DNA of 64,000 nucleotides from G016756615 sp035556195 (GTDB lineage Bacteria > Pseudomonadota > Alphaproteobacteria > Rhizobiales > Rhizobiaceae): NCBI GenBank assembly GCA_035556195.1, contig DATMFK010000011.1, positions 62,001 to 126,000 on the forward strand, given 5' to 3'. Both the position numbers and the translations under genes were made by a program. Shown here piece by piece: positions 26,695 to 34,805 of the stretch (within the stretch, counting starts at the first letter, position 1; each line of letters begins with the position of its first letter). The notes beneath the pieces are model-generated. The model did not search any database, was not told the origin of the DNA, and saw only the letters and a list, made by a program, of their open reading frames with translations.

Positions 26695-27180
26695 TCAGCC
26701 GGGTTTGCGCTTGATGCCGATCGAACGGCCCGCGCGCGCGGGCGTCGGCAGGGCGGAATGCGCCCGATGCATCGCCTCGACTCGCGCGAGCGCGTCCGGC
26801 GGAAAGGGAACGACCTTGGGACCCGTCATGTCGACATGCAGCGACAGCGTCTCGCATGTCGCGGCAAGCCAGCCGTCTGCATGACGAAGCTCCTTGTAGG
26901 CATGAAGGCGCTTGTCGTCGTGATCCAGGACCTGGAACGTAGCGGTGACCTTGTCGGCCAAATGGAGTTCCCGCACGTAGCAGACATGCAGTTCGGCGGT
27001 GTAGATGGTCAGTTTCCGCGTGCGTGCGTATTCCGCCCCGACGCCCAGGAGGTCGAAAGCGCCGTCCGAGCAGCGGTCGAAAAGCACGTTATAGTAGGCC
27101 ATGTTCATATGGCCGTTATAGTCGATCCATTCCTTCTCCACTTCCATGACGCGGGAAACGAACGGTGTGGGAAGCGGCAT
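26695..27180 (-). CDS. Acyl-CoA thioesterase, hotdog fold (4HBT-like)
   Basis: Hotdog-fold protein of 161 aa. The opening WIDYNGHMNMAYYNVLFDR carries the Asp-Tyr-Asn-Gly-His-Met motif of 4-hydroxybenzoyl-CoA thioesterase-like enzymes (near residues 18-37). LHVCYVRELHLADKVTATFQVLDHDDKRLHAY is the typical second strand set. It most resembles the thioesterases found fused to or beside carnitine dehydrogenase, though no carnitine gene is nearby. GAGAGGAGCCG precedes the ATG. Substrate unknown. Confidence 0.88.
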   Translation of the reverse strand: MPLPTPFVSRVMEVEKEWIDYNGHMNMAYYNVLFDRCSDGAFDLLGVGAEYARTRKLTIYTAELHVCYVRELHLADKVTATFQVLDHDDKRLHAYKELRHADGWLAATCETLSLHVDMTGPKVVPFPPDALARVEAMHRAHSALPTPARAGRSIGIKRKPG

Positions 27181-27294
27181 TTCGGCTCCTCTCGGGTTGG
27201 CGCAGGCGATCGGGCTGGACTTTCCAGGAATAGGCGACTAGCCCCGTATTAAAAGAAACACGTGGACCGTCGATGGTCCAATCGCGGAGGAACC

Positions 27295-28710
27295 ATGGCC
27301 CTGAGCGACCTGACCGTAGTCGGACGCAACGAGGCGGGCATCGAAACCGCGCTCGGCATCCTGAAGCAGCGTCTGGGTGATCGCTTCCAGACGGGCAAGT
27401 CGCTGCGCGAGCAGCACGGACACACCACCACCTACATTCCGACCCAAGCTCCGGACGGCGTTGCTTTTCCCAACTCGGTGGAAGAGGTCCAGGAAATCGT
27501 GCGCGTCTGCGCCGCGCACCGTGTTCCTGTCATCCCCTTCGGGGTCGGCACGTCTCTCGAAGGGCACGTCAATGCGCCGGGCGGCGGCATTTCGATCGAC
27601 ACCTCGGGGCTGAACCGCGTGCTTGCGGTCAATGCCGAGGATCTCGACTGCATCGTCGAACCGGGCGTCACCCGCGAGGCGCTCAACCAGCATCTGCGCG
27701 ATACCGGGCTTTTCTTCCCGATCGATCCGGGTGCCAACGCCACCCTCGGCGGCATGGCTGCCACCCGGGCCTCCGGCACCAATGCCGTGCGCTACGGCAC
27801 GATGCGCGAAAACGTCCTCGGCCTGACGGCGGTGATGGCCGACGGCAGCGTCGTGGCGACCGGCGGCCGCGCGAAGAAATCGTCGGCCGGCTACGATCTC
27901 ACCCGCCTGATCGTCGGTTCGGAGGGCACACTCGGCGTCATCACGTCACTGACCCTCAAGCTCTATGGCATTCCGCAGGCGATATCGGGAGGGGTTTGCC
28001 CCTTCCCGAGTGTGGAGGACGCCTGCCAGGCAGTGATCGCGACCATCCAGATGGGCATACCCGTTGCGCGCATCGAACTGGTCAACGCGTTGCAGATGCG
28101 AGCGATGAAGGCCTATTCGAAGCTCGACTATCCGGAGAGTCCCTGTCTTTTCGTCGAGTTCCACGGTAGCGAAGCTGGCGTGAAGGAACAGGCCGAGAGC
28201 TTCGGCGACATCGCGACCGAATATGGGGGAGGGCCGTTCCTGTGGACCAGCGTGGCGGAGGAGCGCGCCAAGCTGTGGAAGGCGCGGCACGACGCCTACT
28301 GGTCTTCCCTCACTTTGAGGCCCGGCGCCAAGGGGCTGTCGACGGACGTCTGCGTGCCGATCTCCCGGCTCGCCGAATGTATCGCCGAGACGGAGGCGGA
28401 CATCGCCGCCTCGGGGTTGATCGCTCCGATCGTCGGGCATGTGGGCGATGGGAATTTCCACGTCCTGGTGCTGATGGATGTGAACGATCCCGGCGAGATC
28501 GCCAAGGCCGAAGCCTTCGTGTCGCGGCTCAACATGCGGGCGATCGCCATGGAGGGCACCTGCACCGGCGAGCACGGTATCGGCCAGGGCAAGATGCCCT
28601 ATCTCGAGCGCGAGCACGGGCACGGCGTCGACATCATGCGCAGCATCAAGCGTGCGCTTGATCCGGACGGCATCATGAACCCGGGCAAGATCTTCGCGAT
28701 GCCGACCTGA
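27295..28710 (+). CDS. FAD-binding D-lactate dehydrogenase (GlcD/DLD family)
   Basis: Flavoenzyme of 471 aa with an N-terminal PCMH-type FAD domain (VPVIPFGVGTSLEGHVNAPGGG near residues 75-100) and a C-terminal FAD-linked oxidase domain (PIVGHVGDGNFHVLVLMD, then GTCTGEHGIGQGKM). This pattern is typical of D-lactate dehydrogenase (cytochrome) and the glycolate oxidase subunit GlcD. Without GlcE/GlcF genes nearby, D-lactate dehydrogenase is the better call. GGAGGAACC before ATG 27295 sets the start. Its TGA (28708-28710) directly abuts an IS remnant. Confidence 0.93.
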   Translation: MALSDLTVVGRNEAGIETALGILKQRLGDRFQTGKSLREQHGHTTTYIPTQAPDGVAFPNSVEEVQEIVRVCAAHRVPVIPFGVGTSLEGHVNAPGGGISIDTSGLNRVLAVNAEDLDCIVEPGVTREALNQHLRDTGLFFPIDPGANATLGGMAATRASGTNAVRYGTMRENVLGLTAVMADGSVVATGGRAKKSSAGYDLTRLIVGSEGTLGVITSLTLKLYGIPQAISGGVCPFPSVEDACQAVIATIQMGIPVARIELVNALQMRAMKAYSKLDYPESPCLFVEFHGSEAGVKEQAESFGDIATEYGGGPFLWTSVAEERAKLWKARHDAYWSSLTLRPGAKGLSTDVCVPISRLAECIAETEADIAASGLIAPIVGHVGDGNFHVLVLMDVNDPGEIAKAEAFVSRLNMRAIAMEGTCTGEHGIGQGKMPYLEREHGHGVDIMRSIKRALDPDGIMNPGKIFAMPT

Positions 28711-28880
28711 TTAGGCCGTAGACTCATAAGGGCGGAGCCAAAGCCGCATTGAGGCGCGCTGAACCATAGCGAGAATGCCCACGGCGAGCTTATCGTATCG
28801 GATGGTCATGCGGCGGTAGTGCTTCAGCTTGAAGAAGAAACGCTCGATGAGGTTGCGTTCGCGGTAGAGGCGTGCCTGGA
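28711..28880 (-). pseudogene. IS5-family transposase C-terminal remnant
   Basis: About 55 codons reading RERNLIERFFFKLKHYRR, then a LAVGILAMVQRASMRLWL-like stretch and YESTA before the stop. This is the C-terminal end of an IS5/IS427-group DDE transposase, including the E of the catalytic triad (ERFF). Everything upstream, the other catalytic residues and both terminal repeats are missing. Its stop codon begins at the base directly after the D-lactate dehydrogenase stop, so a deletion has joined them. It marks the left edge of the redox cassette. Confidence 0.8.
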
Positions 28881-28906
28881 CGCAGCCTCGAACCGCCGCG
28901 GGACTG

Positions 28907-30259
28907 CTAATCGCCTGCGCCTTGAAGCAACACCACCGCGGAAACCCCATGGGGATCCCGGTTCCGCAGACGCAGCACGCCCTCGATGCGCATGACCGCT
29001 TCTTCCGCGATCGAGAGGCCGAGCCCGCTGCCTGCCGCCGCCCTGTCCCTCCCGCGGAAGAACCGCTCGGTCACGTGCGGCAACTCGCTTTCCGGGATAC
29101 CCGGGCCCTCGTCCTCCACCAAGACCTCGACCTCGTTTCCGGTCGCGGCGAGCCTGACCAAAACCTCCCGATCATCCGGCGAATGCCTGATCGCGTTCTC
29201 GATCAGGTTGCGAACCGCCATCTGCAGAAGGGCTGGTTCGAACCTTGCCTCGAGTTCGCTGCCTGACTGCTCGATCCGAATCCGCGAGCGCTCCTTCGTG
29301 GGGAGTTCCTCGACCACCTGCTCCACGACTTGCGCAGGCCTCCCGCGCAGAAGTTCGGGCGCCTGGTCGGCGGCCTCTATCGCAGCGAGGTCAAGCAACT
29401 GCCGGACCAGACGCGAGGTGCGGTCCACGCCTGAGCCGATTTGCCGGAGCGCGTTTGCCTGCACGTCTGCGTCACCGCTCGCCAAGGCGATCTGCGCCTG
29501 CGTTTTCAGTCCGGCCAGTGGCGTCTTCAGTTCATGAGCGGCGAAGGAGGTGAACGCCGTCTCGCGCTGCCGCGCGGCTGCAACGCGCTGGAAAAGTCCG
29601 TTCATCGCGCAGATAACGGGAAGCATTTCCGACGGCATCTTCTCGACCTTGACTGGCTGAAGGTCGCCGCCATGGCGCGAGGCGATGGTCGAAGCCATAT
29701 CGTCGAGAGGAGCCATGCCGCGGCGGACCGAGAACCAGATCACCAGCGCCCCAAGCGGTAGGAAGAGCGTCATGGGCAGGAGGGTGCCGAGCATGACGTC
29801 CCGCACCAGAGCGTTGCGTATGTGCATGTTGTCCCCGACCATCACGCGGACGTCGCGCTCGGCATTCGCGACGGTGAACACACGCCACTCCTCGCCGTCC
29901 ACCTCCGAGATCGAGAACCCGTCCGCGTCCCCTGCAAGGCGCGTTTCGGGGGCGCTGTCGGAACGGCTGACCAGCGCGCCTTCCATCGACCAGATCTGGC
30001 AGGACAGCTGTCTCTGGTAGCTATTTCCGGACCGGGGGACAAAATCGGGCAAGGAGACTGCATCGGCTGCAGAGGCGAGATGGACCCGCTCGTCTGTGAC
30101 CATGGAGCTGACCATCCGCGCGGCTTCCCGAAGGCGGGCGTCGAGCACCCGTTCCACCTGCGCCTGCGTGCTGATGTAGATCCACGTGGCCGCAGATGCC
30201 CAGACCGCTCCCGTCGTCAGCAGCAAGATCATCAAAAGCCGCGCACGCATGGAGTTCAC
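28907..30259 (-). CDS. Two-component sensor histidine kinase, QseC/PmrB-like
   Basis: Membrane sensor kinase of 450 aa. The first transmembrane helix is near residues 8-28, and a periplasmic sensor domain of about 140 residues contains one Cys (QLSCQIW). The second helix is near 175-195 (LLPMTLFLPLGALVIWF), followed by a HAMP-like linker. The phospho-acceptor box is FAAHELKTPLAGL, and the ATPase boxes are NLIENAIRHSP, DEGPGIP and GSGLGLSIA. GTG 30259 overlaps the response-regulator stop (GTGA) and has GGAG 7 bases upstream, so it is preferred to ATG 30250. It pairs with the upstream regulator and probably senses periplasmic metal or redox stress (inference). Confidence 0.92.
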   Translation of the reverse strand: MNSMRARLLMILLLTTGAVWASAATWIYISTQAQVERVLDARLREAARMVSSMVTDERVHLASAADAVSLPDFVPRSGNSYQRQLSCQIWSMEGALVSRSDSAPETRLAGDADGFSISEVDGEEWRVFTVANAERDVRVMVGDNMHIRNALVRDVMLGTLLPMTLFLPLGALVIWFSVRRGMAPLDDMASTIASRHGGDLQPVKVEKMPSEMLPVICAMNGLFQRVAAARQRETAFTSFAAHELKTPLAGLKTQAQIALASGDADVQANALRQIGSGVDRTSRLVRQLLDLAAIEAADQAPELLRGRPAQVVEQVVEELPTKERSRIRIEQSGSELEARFEPALLQMAVRNLIENAIRHSPDDREVLVRLAATGNEVEVLVEDEGPGIPESELPHVTERFFRGRDRAAAGSGLGLSIAEEAVMRIEGVLRLRNRDPHGVSAVVLLQGAGD

Positions 30260-30921
30260 GGCAGTTCTCCGCCGATGCGGTAGCCGAGACCCCGCACGGT
30301 CTGCACCACGCCGTGCCCGATCTTGCTGCGCAAATGATGGACGTGGACTTCCACCGCGTTGCTTTCCACCCCCTCCTGCCAGCCGTAGATCGTCTCCTCC
30401 AGCGCGGGCTTCGTTAAGACGGTGCCGGGACGCTCCATCAGTGCCCTCAGGATCGTGAACTCCCGGCGCGTCAGCGGAATCTCCTTGCCAGCACGCGACA
30501 CAGCGAGCGTGGCCGGGTCGAGGACGATGTCGTTCCACGTCAGGGCCGACGTCGCACGGCCTGCGTTGCGTCTCACCAGGGCCCGCAGCCTGGCCGCGAG
30601 TTCGTCGAGATCGAACGGTTTGCCTAGATAGTCGTCCGCGCCCGCGTCGAGCCCCTCGATGCGTTCGGGAATGCGATCGCGGGCCGTCAGGATGAGGAAG
30701 GGAGTCCGGTCGTTCGCCTGCCGTCGGGTCGCGAGGAAGTCTATGCCGGAGCCGTCTGGCAGCATCACGTCCAGCACCACGGCTTCATAGGCACTGGCAC
30801 GCATGGCCGTCTCCGCGTCGGCGATGCAGCCGACCGCGTCCGGGCTGAACCCGGCCATCCTAAGCCCGACGGAGAGCCCGTCGCTCAGGATCGGATCGTC
30901 TTCTACGACAAGTACCCGCAT
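30256..30921 (-). CDS. OmpR-family response regulator, QseB/PmrA-like
   Basis: Response regulator of 221 aa. The receiver domain has the acidic pair VEDDP at the N-terminus, the phospho-Asp in VVLDVMLPDGSG near residue 51 and the Lys in LGKPFDLDEL near 101. The C-terminal winged helix carries PLTRREFTILRALMERPG and VEVHVHHLRSKIG, as in QseB/PmrA/TctD proteins. It is divergent from the dsbA-like gene, with a CTTAAG-N5-CTTAAG repeat between. Identical repeats before two further genes suggest these are its binding sites. Confidence 0.94.
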   Translation of the reverse strand: MRVLVVEDDPILSDGLSVGLRMAGFSPDAVGCIADAETAMRASAYEAVVLDVMLPDGSGIDFLATRRQANDRTPFLILTARDRIPERIEGLDAGADDYLGKPFDLDELAARLRALVRRNAGRATSALTWNDIVLDPATLAVSRAGKEIPLTRREFTILRALMERPGTVLTKPALEETIYGWQEGVESNAVEVHVHHLRSKIGHGVVQTVRGLGYRIGGELP

Positions 30922-30969
30922 CGTTTGTCCACGCCTTCTTCGGACTCCCAGGTCAAGTTGTTCGCCAGG

Positions 30970-30986
30970 CTTAAGCCACCCTTAAG
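30970..30986. promoter_or_regulatory. PmrA-box-like direct repeat, site 1 (regulator/dsbA divergent promoter)
   Basis: CTTAAG-CCACC-CTTAAG, an 11-bp-period direct repeat, sits 48 bp from the response-regulator start and 50 bp from the dsbA-like start, so it can serve both directions. It matches the known PmrA/BasR layout (C/T)TTAA(G/T)-N5-(C/T)TTAA(G/T). See also 31729-31745 and 34789-34805. Confidence 0.75.
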
Positions 30987-31036
30987 GTGGATGGCCCGGA
31001 TGCCTTCATCATCTGGATGGCAAATGGAGCAGGACC

Positions 31037-31675
31037 ATGTCGGGGATCACAAGGCGAGGAGCAATCGCGGCGATGGGGGGAGCCTTCGGGCTGCTGGCGA
31101 CCAACGGCCTCATTCGGGCGCAGGAGATCGAAGTCACCAAGGAGATGATCCTGGACGACCCCGCCGCGCCGACCGGGGGCAATCCCAAGGGCGACGTAAC
31201 GATCGTCAACTTCACTGACTACAACTGCCCGTATTGCAAGAAGGTGGCTCCGGTACTCGCCCGGGTCATAAAGGACGACGGACGCATCCGCCACGTCTAC
31301 AAGGACTGGCCCGTGATCCGGCCGACGTCCGTCGAAGGTGCTAGGCTGGCGCTCGCCGCCCACCATCAGGGCAGGTACGAGGCGGCCCATGCGGCACTGA
31401 TGGGCGTTCCTGCTACCCGCGATGGCATCTCGGCCGAGGAGATGCGCGCGGCCCTGAAGGGAGCCGGCATCGACATGGCGCGGCTCGATATCGATCTCGC
31501 GGGAAGAAGCCGGGAGATTGAAGCCCTGATCCAGCGCAACATGGCGCAGGGCGATGCCTTGGGCCTCACCGGAACCCCCAGCTTCCTCGTCGGGCCGTTC
31601 CGCGTGTCGACCCTCGACTACGCCGGCTTCAAGCAGGTGATCGCCGACGCACGGGAAAGCCAGGACAACGGCTGA
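31037..31675 (+). CDS. DsbA/ScsC-like thiol oxidoreductase with Tat signal
   Basis: Thioredoxin-fold protein of 212 aa. The N-terminus ITRRGAIAAMGGAFGLLATNG is a twin-arginine signal. The mature part starts with a helix (TKEMILDDPAAP), then GNPKGDVTIVNFTDYNCPYCKK with the redox pair CPYC near residues 65-68, and the cis-Pro loop TGTPSFLVG near 185. The arrangement matches the ScsC/BDB-type DsbA-like proteins of alphaproteobacteria, which can act as isomerases or reductants fed by DsbD/ScsB. dsbD is in the same cluster. GGAGCAGGACC precedes the ATG, and the PmrA-like repeat is 50 bp upstream. Confidence 0.93.
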   Translation: MSGITRRGAIAAMGGAFGLLATNGLIRAQEIEVTKEMILDDPAAPTGGNPKGDVTIVNFTDYNCPYCKKVAPVLARVIKDDGRIRHVYKDWPVIRPTSVEGARLALAAHHQGRYEAAHAALMGVPATRDGISAEEMRAALKGAGIDMARLDIDLAGRSREIEALIQRNMAQGDALGLTGTPSFLVGPFRVSTLDYAGFKQVIADARESQDNG

Positions 31676-31728
31676 AGCCCGCGCTGCTCAAGACATTCCC
31701 GACACGAAACCCCTACTCGGGATGCGTC

Positions 31729-31745
31729 CTTAAGCTGCGTTTAAG
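31729..31745 (+). promoter_or_regulatory. PmrA-box-like direct repeat, site 2 (L,D-transpeptidase promoter)
   Basis: CTTAAG-CTGCG-TTTAAG lies 52 bp before the L,D-transpeptidase start, with the same 5-base spacing as sites 1 and 3. It occupies the intergenic gap after the dsbA-like gene, so the transpeptidase gene has its own regulated promoter. Confidence 0.75.
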
Positions 31746-31797
31746 CTGAGCGGTTCGTGTCAGGCCGATCGTAAGTCCTGTCGTCGACGGAGTGAAA

Positions 31798-32502
31798 ATG
31801 AGACTACAAAGATCGATATCGAGACGGGCGATGCTCGTGGGCGCGGGTTCCCTCGCGCTTTCGGGATGCATGTCCACGCAGGAGCGCGCGCCGGTCGTAC
31901 AGGCACCGCCTGCGCCGGAGCCCGCGGTCCCCTTGATGTACGCGGCGATCCCGGGCGAGCAGTTTCCGATTCCCGCGGTCGACATCGCACAGGTTGACGA
32001 GCGCTTCTGGCGGACCGAGGTCGACTACGCAACCGACGAAGCGCCGGGAACCGTGATCGTCGACACGTCCGGGAAGTACCTGTACCACGTCAAGCGCGGC
32101 GGCCGCGCCACGCGATACGGAATCGGCGTCGGACGGGAAGGATTCGCCTGGGCGGGATCTGCCCATGTCGCCTATAAGCGGAAGTGGCCGCGCTGGACCC
32201 CGCCGGACGACATGGTGGCGCGGCAGCCGGAGCTCGAGCGTTACAGCACCGACAATGGCGGGATGGGCCCCGGGCTCGACAACCCGCTCGGCGCACGCGC
32301 GCTCTACATCCACGAAGGCAACCGCGACACGCTCTACCGCCTTCACGGAACGCCCGAAGCCTTCTCGATCGGCAAGGCGGTGTCATCGGGCTGCATACGC
32401 CTGTTGAACCAGGACGTGATCCATCTTCACGACCATGTCCGCGACGGCAGCAAGATCGTCGTCATTCCGGACCCGGCGATGTCTCACCTCATGGTGGGGT
32501 GA
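31798..32502 (+). CDS. L,D-transpeptidase (YkuD domain), predicted Tat lipoprotein
   Basis: Cell-wall cross-linking enzyme of 234 aa. Signal: SISRRAMLVGAGSLALSGC, a twin-arginine motif followed by a lipobox (LSGC, Cys near residue 24), so it is probably anchored in a periplasmic membrane face. The YkuD catalytic signature is present: His in LHGTPE near residue 180 and the nucleophile Cys in SSGCIRL near residue 197. GGAG precedes ATG 31798; a GTG at 31792 is in frame. The single catalytic Cys must stay reduced. E. coli DsbG, kept reduced by DsbD, protects such enzymes, which makes the dsbA-like and dsbD neighbours notable. Confidence 0.94.
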   Translation: MRLQRSISRRAMLVGAGSLALSGCMSTQERAPVVQAPPAPEPAVPLMYAAIPGEQFPIPAVDIAQVDERFWRTEVDYATDEAPGTVIVDTSGKYLYHVKRGGRATRYGIGVGREGFAWAGSAHVAYKRKWPRWTPPDDMVARQPELERYSTDNGGMGPGLDNPLGARALYIHEGNRDTLYRLHGTPEAFSIGKAVSSGCIRLLNQDVIHLHDHVRDGSKIVVIPDPAMSHLMVG

Positions 32503-32775
32503 GTCGTTCCGGCCTTGAAGCGACGGCGACTGTCCGGCAGCCGCCCGTCGCGTTCGGGCAATCGGATTTCGTTGTGGTGTGCAAGAGATACGCGGATAGC
32601 GGGCGAGGGTCTCGGGTAATCTTTTAAGGGAGTCCTGCTTCTTCCTATGATCCGCTGACGAAGTGAGGTCGAAGGGCCGGGTCTGAATGGCGACCGAACA
32701 CGAAGCATTGTCGCCGGAAGCGTTCCGGGACTGGCTCTCGAGGCAGGACGAACGCGCAGAAATCCGGATAGCCGT
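32503..32775. other. Intergenic stretch without a supported gene
   Basis: The 273 bp between the L,D-transpeptidase stop and the TlpA-like remnant. An ATG at 32687 opens a plus-strand frame (MATEHEALSPEAFRDWLSRQ) whose first 30 codons look protein-like, but it then runs antisense through the TlpA remnant. It may be the stump of a deleted gene. No family recognised. Confidence 0.4.
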
Positions 32776-32990
32776 TCATTCTCGCTGCAGGTCCGCGATC
32801 TTGCGTTCGAAGAGCTCCCTCGAGATCTCGCCCACATGCGCGTCGACCAGCTTGCCGTCGCGGGCGATGAACAGCGTCGTGGGGGAGACCAGGCGCCCTG
32901 TAGTGCTGCCGTAGAATCCCAAGCCCGTCGAGCAGAAGGTTCGGCAGGTCCAGTTCTTCGACGCCGAGGAACGACCGAATCCGGGCCGTC
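32776..32990 (-). pseudogene. TlpA-like thioredoxin C-terminal remnant with frameshift
   Basis: The end of a TlpA/ResA-type periplasmic thioredoxin. One frame reads ARIRSFLGVEELDLPNLLLDGLG; near 32917-32925 the homology continues in another frame as FYGSTTGRLVSPTTLFIARD, then GKLVDAHVGEISRELFERKI, to a stop at 32776. PTTLFIARDGK is the family's cis-Pro strand. The N-terminal half with the CxxC pair and the signal peptide are absent, and the 5' part abuts the 3' end of dsbD. So the gene is truncated and frameshifted. It would have been the ScsD-like member of the cassette. Confidence 0.75.
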
Positions 32991-32996
32991 TCGCGT

Positions 32997-34748
32997 TCAC
33001 CGCGAGGCCGCACGTCCGGCGGACCGGACAACATCCGCGATGGAGACCGACCCGATCAGCCGCGTCTCGGCGACCTCGCGACGGGAGCTATTCAGGAAAA
33101 CCATGGTGGGAGGTCCTGCAGCATTCAGCTGGCTGAGAACTGACTTGGTGTCATCCCCGAACTTCGTGACGTCGAGCTTGACGAGCGTCATGCCGTGCAG
33201 CGCCGCCACCACGTCCTCGTCCGGCAGCACCGATCGCTCGATGGTGCGGCAGATCACGCACCAGTCCGCGGTGACGTAGACCAGGATCGGCCTGCCGTCC
33301 GCCGCCTCGATCTCCGTGACGAGTTCCCCTGCAGTGCGCGCCTCCGCGAAGGTCAGCGGCGAGCTGACGGGCACGTCCGATCGGATCGAAATCCGGGCGG
33401 TGGCCGGGCTCGTGCCTATGTCGCCCGCCAGCGCAACAAGGCCGCCTACGGCCGCGAGGCCGAGAAGCGAGGCGCTCGCCTTCGCCATCCGGGCGCGTGC
33501 CCGCATGAAGAGGTCGGCCGCCACCACCAAGATCAGCGCAGCGTAGAGGGCCAGGACATAGCCCATCGGTAGCAGTGGCGTTGCGATCCAGACGGCCATG
33601 CCGAGAAAGGCGAAGCCGAACAGCCGGCGTACGGTCTCCATCCACGCCCCCGCCTTAGGCAGCACCTTGCTTCCTGCGGTCGAGAGCACGATCAGCGGCA
33701 ATCCCTTGCCGATGCCGAGGGCAAACAGAGACAGCGCACCGATGCGCCAGTCGCCGCCCTGGCCGATGTAGAGGAGCGCGCCCGCGAGCGGAGCCGTGAC
33801 GCACGGGCCGACGATCAGCGAGGAGGTGACGCCCAGCGCCGCCGCCCGCGCGACGGAGCCGCCTTTGCCGCCCTGCAGCCTCGACGCTCTCGAGGTGACG
33901 AAGCTGGGCAGCTGCAGCTCGAACAATCCAAAGCTACCTGCCGCAAGAACGATGAACAGGACGGACATGGCCGCCGTGGTGAGCGGCGACTGCAGGGCGA
34001 ACTGGATGTTCTGCCCGGTCCAGCCGACGACCGCGCCGACGAGGCCGAATGCCAGCCCCAGGGAGACCACATAGGTGGTCGACAGGATAAAGCCGCGACG
34101 CGCGCTCGAGCGCTGTCCGGCTTGGCCGATCATCCCGAGCACGATCGGATACATCGGGAATACGCAGGGCGTGAACGCCAGCAGGAGGCCGAAGCCGACG
34201 AACGACAGGGCGACCCAGAAGGCATTGCCGTCGCGCAGGACGGAGGATGATCCGCGCGTGTCATCGGCGAGCACGATACCCGCCTCGGCAAGCGACGCGG
34301 TTTGCGCATTCACCCCGGCTTTCGGGGCAGATCCCGTCGCCTTCCTGTTGATGGTGAGAGTTGCCAGGTCCACAGAGCGGACCTCCGGCATATAACAGAT
34401 GCCTCCGTCCTGACAGCCCTGGAAGATCACCGTCGCTGTTCCTTCGCGGCCCGGCACGGTGACGACCGCCTCGTCGTAGAGCACCTCCACGTCGCCGAAG
34501 TCAGGGTCGCTCTTCTGCACCCCGTCCGACACGTCGAAGGCAACGTCCTTTCCGTTCATCGAGACGATGAAGTGGTCGCGGTAGAGGTAGTAGCCGGGCG
34601 CGATCGTCCAGCTCAGCGAGACGCTCTCGTCGCTCGCCGACGGCTCGACCGCGAAGGCTTCGTCCGGCGGCAAGGGCTCGGGCGGAGTCGCTCGGGCCGC
34701 CGTGTTCAGGAAGGTGGCGATAAGAATCGCGGAAAGCGTCTTCATCAT
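32997..34748 (-). CDS. dsbD: Thiol:disulfide interchange protein DsbD
   Basis: Electron conduit from cytoplasmic thioredoxin to periplasmic substrates, 583 aa. A signal peptide (ending ARA near residue 20) precedes the DsbD-alpha domain with its Cys pair in FQGCQDGGICYMP near residue 130. The eight-helix membrane domain carries FTPCVFPMYPIVLG and IVGPCVTAPLAGA, and the C-terminal thioredoxin domain carries VTADWCVICRTIE near residue 498. All three redox pairs are intact. GGAGGTCTCC precedes ATG 34748, and a PmrA-like repeat lies 41 bp upstream. It is the likely reductant source for the DsbA/ScsC-like protein and hence for the L,D-transpeptidase Cys. Confidence 0.95.
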   Translation of the reverse strand: MMKTLSAILIATFLNTAARATPPEPLPPDEAFAVEPSASDESVSLSWTIAPGYYLYRDHFIVSMNGKDVAFDVSDGVQKSDPDFGDVEVLYDEAVVTVPGREGTATVIFQGCQDGGICYMPEVRSVDLATLTINRKATGSAPKAGVNAQTASLAEAGIVLADDTRGSSSVLRDGNAFWVALSFVGFGLLLAFTPCVFPMYPIVLGMIGQAGQRSSARRGFILSTTYVVSLGLAFGLVGAVVGWTGQNIQFALQSPLTTAAMSVLFIVLAAGSFGLFELQLPSFVTSRASRLQGGKGGSVARAAALGVTSSLIVGPCVTAPLAGALLYIGQGGDWRIGALSLFALGIGKGLPLIVLSTAGSKVLPKAGAWMETVRRLFGFAFLGMAVWIATPLLPMGYVLALYAALILVVAADLFMRARARMAKASASLLGLAAVGGLVALAGDIGTSPATARISIRSDVPVSSPLTFAEARTAGELVTEIEAADGRPILVYVTADWCVICRTIERSVLPDEDVVAALHGMTLVKLDVTKFGDDTKSVLSQLNAAGPPTMVFLNSSRREVAETRLIGSVSIADVVRSAGRAASR

Positions 34749-34788
34749 GCAGGAGACCTCCTTCTACCGCGACTGAGGTCAGGGGCAG

Positions 34789-34805
34789 CTTAAGACACGC
34801 TTAAG
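34789..34805 (-). promoter_or_regulatory. PmrA-box-like direct repeat, site 3 (dsbD promoter)
   Basis: CTTAAG-ACACG-CTTAAG on the plus strand (the same layout on the minus) lies 41 bp before dsbD. With sites 1 and 2 this gives one copy at each promoter of the cassette. Confidence 0.75.

Noticed and set aside
32687..32914. 75-codon plus-strand ORF starting MATEHEALSPEAF
   Set aside because: Only about 30 codons look protein-like; the rest is antisense to the TlpA-like remnant. It may be a gene stump but cannot be identified.
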